64,000 nt of DNA, from positions 1 to 64,000 of the forward strand of contig CAYWXK010000001.1 of NCBI GenBank assembly GCA_964462515.1. Direction: 5' to 3'. Origin of the DNA: CAYWXK01 sp964462515. GTDB taxonomy: Bacteria; Planctomycetota; Phycisphaerae; Sedimentisphaerales; Anaerobacaceae. Within the stretch, counting starts at the first letter, position 1. Each line of letters starts with the position of its first letter. The notes beneath the pieces were generated by a model. It was not told the DNA's origin, did no database searches, and saw only the letters and a list, made by a program, of their open reading frames with translations. This document shows, piece by piece, positions 61,637-64,000 of the stretch. A program made the position numbers and the translations under genes.

Positions 61637-63206
61637 ATTCATTGAATTGCTCAATCATTCGCCTGATATTTTCCGGCTTCCAATTGTCCGGCTTTGGCTC
61701 ATCAATATTTGCTTCCAGCTCTTCAATAGATGGTGTATTCGATGTCACTCCATCGGGAGGCACTTCGGCTCCCGCAATCCACACAAGGGCGTTAAGCACA
61801 AGTTTTCGGAAGCTATCGTGTGCCCAGTTCCAGTGCAGGTGCGCGCCGGTAAAGCCGAAGCCTCGTCCGCCGCCCGTTCGCTCGTATGCCCACGCCACGT
61901 GCTCCGGCATACCCATCCGCAGGCGGACATTTGGATTGCCGCTGTGAGCACCATCCGAACCTTTCCGTGTGTCGTCAGGTGGTATCGCCGTCAAAATTGG
62001 CGTTACATTTTTCATATCCTCGACAAACCTCATATTGTAATACCACTCGTCATTTATCGTGAATGGTCTGACGCCGCGTGTAATCGGATGATTGGGTAAC
62101 TGCTTGAACTGGGCTGTCCAGAATGGATTGACCGACCAAAACGTCTCGTAGTATCCGCCAAGCCAGTTGAGCATATAATTACCAGGCTCGCCCTTCGGAA
62201 CTGTCAGAGCATAATGGAGAAAGGCAATGCCTACACCTTTTTTCATCAATTTGTCAACCTCTGCAAAATGCGGCAGGGCTACATTTCCACCATCACCATC
62301 GCAGAAAATCACAATTGCATCTGCATTATCAAATGCGGTCGGGTCTCTGGGCCAGCCATTGGTATAGACTGTCGCATAAATACCCGGCATATTTTCGTTG
62401 AGACACTTTGCCAGTAGTAAGCACCCTGCGTTGTGCTCGTGCGAGCCGTAGTCGTGGCTTTGCGGCCCGGCGACAAAAACAATCTTTTTTCGCTGGCACA
62501 CATCCAGCCGCTTAAGGCGAATGTCCTTAAACTGGACGCTCATCGGCGGCCCGGCGTGTAATTGCAGCGCCAGTTTGCCTGCGAGGTCACCTTGCTTAAG
62601 CGAGTCGAACACTTCGGCGGTAACTTTACCGTTAATCGACAGAATTATGTGACAGGCGCGGGCTATGATGTGATACTCATTCCAATCATCCTTTTTGATA
62701 TTGGCCGAGAGGGCGGCCGCATCATCTATTGCAGTGAGGGTTATCTTGCCATCGGCGTCTATAACGGCCTTCTGGCCGCGCTGCGCCAGCATTCCGCGAC
62801 GGTGCTCATCGTAGAGTGCTCCTGCCCAATTGCCGGCAAGGTCAATGTCGGCCTGATAGCCGACGGCGTGGCCATCCGGCGCAATCTGACTGCGAATCTG
62901 AATGCCGGAGTTGGCTTCGGGTGTTCCAGTGATGCGATAGTTGAGCTTCAGCTCGAAGTCATCCAGCTCGCCCAATTGCCAGACAAGAAACTGATTTGCT
63001 GTAACCGGATGCTGCTCTGTGGAGCGGGCGGTGATGGCTCCATCCTCCACCGACCAACAGCTCATATCAGGTGCTTTCCATCCTTCAAGGGTTTTTCCAT
63101 CAAATATTGGCTTAAAATCGGCCTCCTCATCGGCAACGGCAATTTGTCCGAGACATAATAGTAAACATATTACAATCCCGATAAGCCGCAATTGTATTGT
63201 CTGCAT
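61623..63206 (-). CDS. DUF1080 (3-keto-glycoside hydrolase-like) fused to ThuA domain, 527 aa
   Basis: Signal peptide about 1-25. Residues about 28-230 are a DUF1080 beta sandwich: FKPIFDGKTLEGWKA, NSGIQIRSQIAPDGH, DWNEYHIIARACHIILSING. Residues about 240-475 form a ThuA-like GATase1-fold domain: KIVFVAGPQSHDYGSHEHN, IVIFCDGDGGN, GVGIAFLHYALTVPKGE, HPITRG and FTGAHLHWNW. Each is usually a separate protein. DUF1080 members of this kind cleave 3-keto-disaccharides and ThuA is linked to 3-keto-trehalose metabolism, so the fusion probably acts on oxidised sugars in the periplasm. It lies between the isomerase and the ADP-ribosylglycohydrolase-like gene. Confidence 0.9.
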   Translation of the reverse strand: MQTIQLRLIGIVICLLLCLGQIAVADEEADFKPIFDGKTLEGWKAPDMSCWSVEDGAITARSTEQHPVTANQFLVWQLGELDDFELKLNYRITGTPEANSGIQIRSQIAPDGHAVGYQADIDLAGNWAGALYDEHRRGMLAQRGQKAVIDADGKITLTAIDDAAALSANIKKDDWNEYHIIARACHIILSINGKVTAEVFDSLKQGDLAGKLALQLHAGPPMSVQFKDIRLKRLDVCQRKKIVFVAGPQSHDYGSHEHNAGCLLLAKCLNENMPGIYATVYTNGWPRDPTAFDNADAIVIFCDGDGGNVALPHFAEVDKLMKKGVGIAFLHYALTVPKGEPGNYMLNWLGGYYETFWSVNPFWTAQFKQLPNHPITRGVRPFTINDEWYYNMRFVEDMKNVTPILTAIPPDDTRKGSDGAHSGNPNVRLRMGMPEHVAWAYERTGGGRGFGFTGAHLHWNWAHDSFRKLVLNALVWIAGAEVPPDGVTSNTPSIEELEANIDEPKPDNWKPENIRRMIEQFNESRPN

Positions 63207-63312
63207 AACAGCTCCAGAAAGATTTAAAACTTAAAGTGCAAAATTTAAAAGTGTGGAATACTGTTTTCCTTAAGTTTGAATTTTGCATTTTGAGTTTTGA
63301 ACTATGCTTTAG

Positions 63313-64000
63313 TTATTTAGCGGCGGCCTTCCACTGCTTTCGCACGAAATTCAGACCCTCGCTATAAACCTCCTGCCGGCTTTTGAAAAAGTCACGCCAG
63401 ACTTTTGTGGCGGCAGCGAGGGCCGGCAGCGCACGACTAAACGCCTCTATTACCAGCCAGCCATCGTATTTGCCCGACCGCAGTGCCTTGAAAGTTCCAG
63501 GCCAGTCGATATGTCCCTTGCCCGGTGTGCCGCGGTCGTTCTCACTGATGTGCACATGCTTGACCAGCTTTACGTATTTACCGATGCAGCCAACCGGGTC
63601 CTTTTCCTCGATATTTGCGTGGAATGTATCAAACAGTATTCCGACGTTCGGATGGTTGACTCTCTTTACGTATGCCGCTGTGTCCGCCATTGTGTTTAGA
63701 AAATAACACTCGAAGCGGTTCAGATATTCCACAGCCAAAACAATCCCAGCCTTTTCAGCATAGTCGGCGGCTTTGCGATGCACATCGGCTGCGTGTTTCT
63801 TTTCATCCTCAGTAGGAGCTTTGCCGGTAAAAACGCCCAGCGGCTGATAGATAGGCCCGCACAGAACCTCGGAGCCAAGCGCCTGCGAACAGGCAATCGC
63901 CCACTTTAGATACTCTACCGCTTCTCTGCGGTGTTCGGCGTCTGCGCTGATGGGATTTCGCATTTCATCTGGAATGCACGTAACGCTCGTGCAACCGAGG
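63313..64000 (-). CDS. Sugar phosphate isomerase/epimerase family protein, partial (5' cut by window edge)
   Basis: The frame stays open to base 64000, so the N-terminus lies beyond the window; visible residues before the first Met read TSVTCIPDE. The visible 229 residues are a xylose-isomerase-like TIM barrel: LGSEVLCGPIYQP, VLAVEYLNRFECYFLN with a metal-ligand Glu, NVGILFDTFHANIEE with an Asp and His, VHISENDRGTPGKGHIDW and WLVIEAF with a last Glu. This fits the D-tagatose 3-epimerase/hydroxypyruvate-isomerase branch. It would isomerise or epimerise a sugar, perhaps after 3-keto processing by the downstream DUF1080-ThuA protein. The stop lies 107 bases before that gene. Confidence 0.88.
   Translation of the reverse strand, partial: LGCTSVTCIPDEMRNPISADAEHRREAVEYLKWAIACSQALGSEVLCGPIYQPLGVFTGKAPTEDEKKHAADVHRKAADYAEKAGIVLAVEYLNRFECYFLNTMADTAAYVKRVNHPNVGILFDTFHANIEEKDPVGCIGKYVKLVKHVHISENDRGTPGKGHIDWPGTFKALRSGKYDGWLVIEAFSRALPALAAATKVWRDFFKSRQEVYSEGLNFVRKQWKAAAK

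Overview
The window looks like chromosomal DNA of a planctomycete, most likely of the Phycisphaerae/Sedimentisphaerales type. This is inferred from the mix of families: a Ser/Thr-kinase-type WD40 protein, Tat-exported Gfo/Idh/MocA oxidoreductases, a formylglycine-type sulfatase, DUF1080 and ThuA domains, dockerin-like surface proteins, giant exported hydrolases, and many dispersed palindromic repeats. No rRNA, tRNA, CRISPR array, integrase or transposase was seen. Both window edges cut genes.

Layout. 1-5.4 kb: C-terminal part of a large WD40/TPR/LamG protein, two small genes and a truncated DUF5060 hydrolase. 5.8-21.2 kb: glycan catabolism, with two Gfo/Idh proteins, a CBM9-like lipoprotein, a 2026-residue GH2 protein, a lactonase-flavodoxin fusion, a WbsX/GH99-like hydrolase, a small membrane protein and a sulfatase. 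21.3-26.2 kb: a 30-residue Cys/Lys protein with its own promoter, a low-complexity/TPR exported protein, a beta-propeller dockerin protein and a glycine-zipper lipoprotein. 26.4-30.1 kb: probable operon of an ECF-like sigma factor, a small protein, a protein with an archaeal-type ThrRS editing domain, a sodium:solute symporter and a 52-residue membrane peptide. 30.2-43.3 kb: surface and exported proteins, namely a dual phosphatase of 1964 residues, two proteins sharing a CPxxWxLR C-terminus, a beta-helix protein, and tandem tail-fibre-like S74 proteins. 43.8-59.7 kb: an HtrA protease, a single-chain restriction-modification enzyme, a BASS transporter, asd-truA-glycosyltransferase, a possible serpin-like protein, a membrane protein, asnA, two DUF3795 proteins and a YjbQ-family protein. 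59.8-64 kb: a sugar operon with an isomerase/epimerase (cut by the edge), a DUF1080-ThuA fusion and an ADP-ribosylglycohydrolase-like lipoprotein.

How it fits together. The carbohydrate genes suggest export of glycoside hydrolases, a sulfatase and redox enzymes that could attack sugars through 3-keto intermediates (Gfo/Idh, DUF1080, ThuA, isomerase). A recurrent theme is repeat elements that have entered reading frames without breaking them: the signal-peptide region of the WbsX-like protein, the tail of the 853-residue protein, the middle of truA and a loop of the glycosyltransferase. The least expected content is the editing-domain protein behind a sigma factor, the lactonase-flavodoxin fusion, the two-phosphatase polypeptide, and the S74 paralogue pair with a 231-bp identical block. 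All family assignments come from reading motifs by eye; no database search was run.
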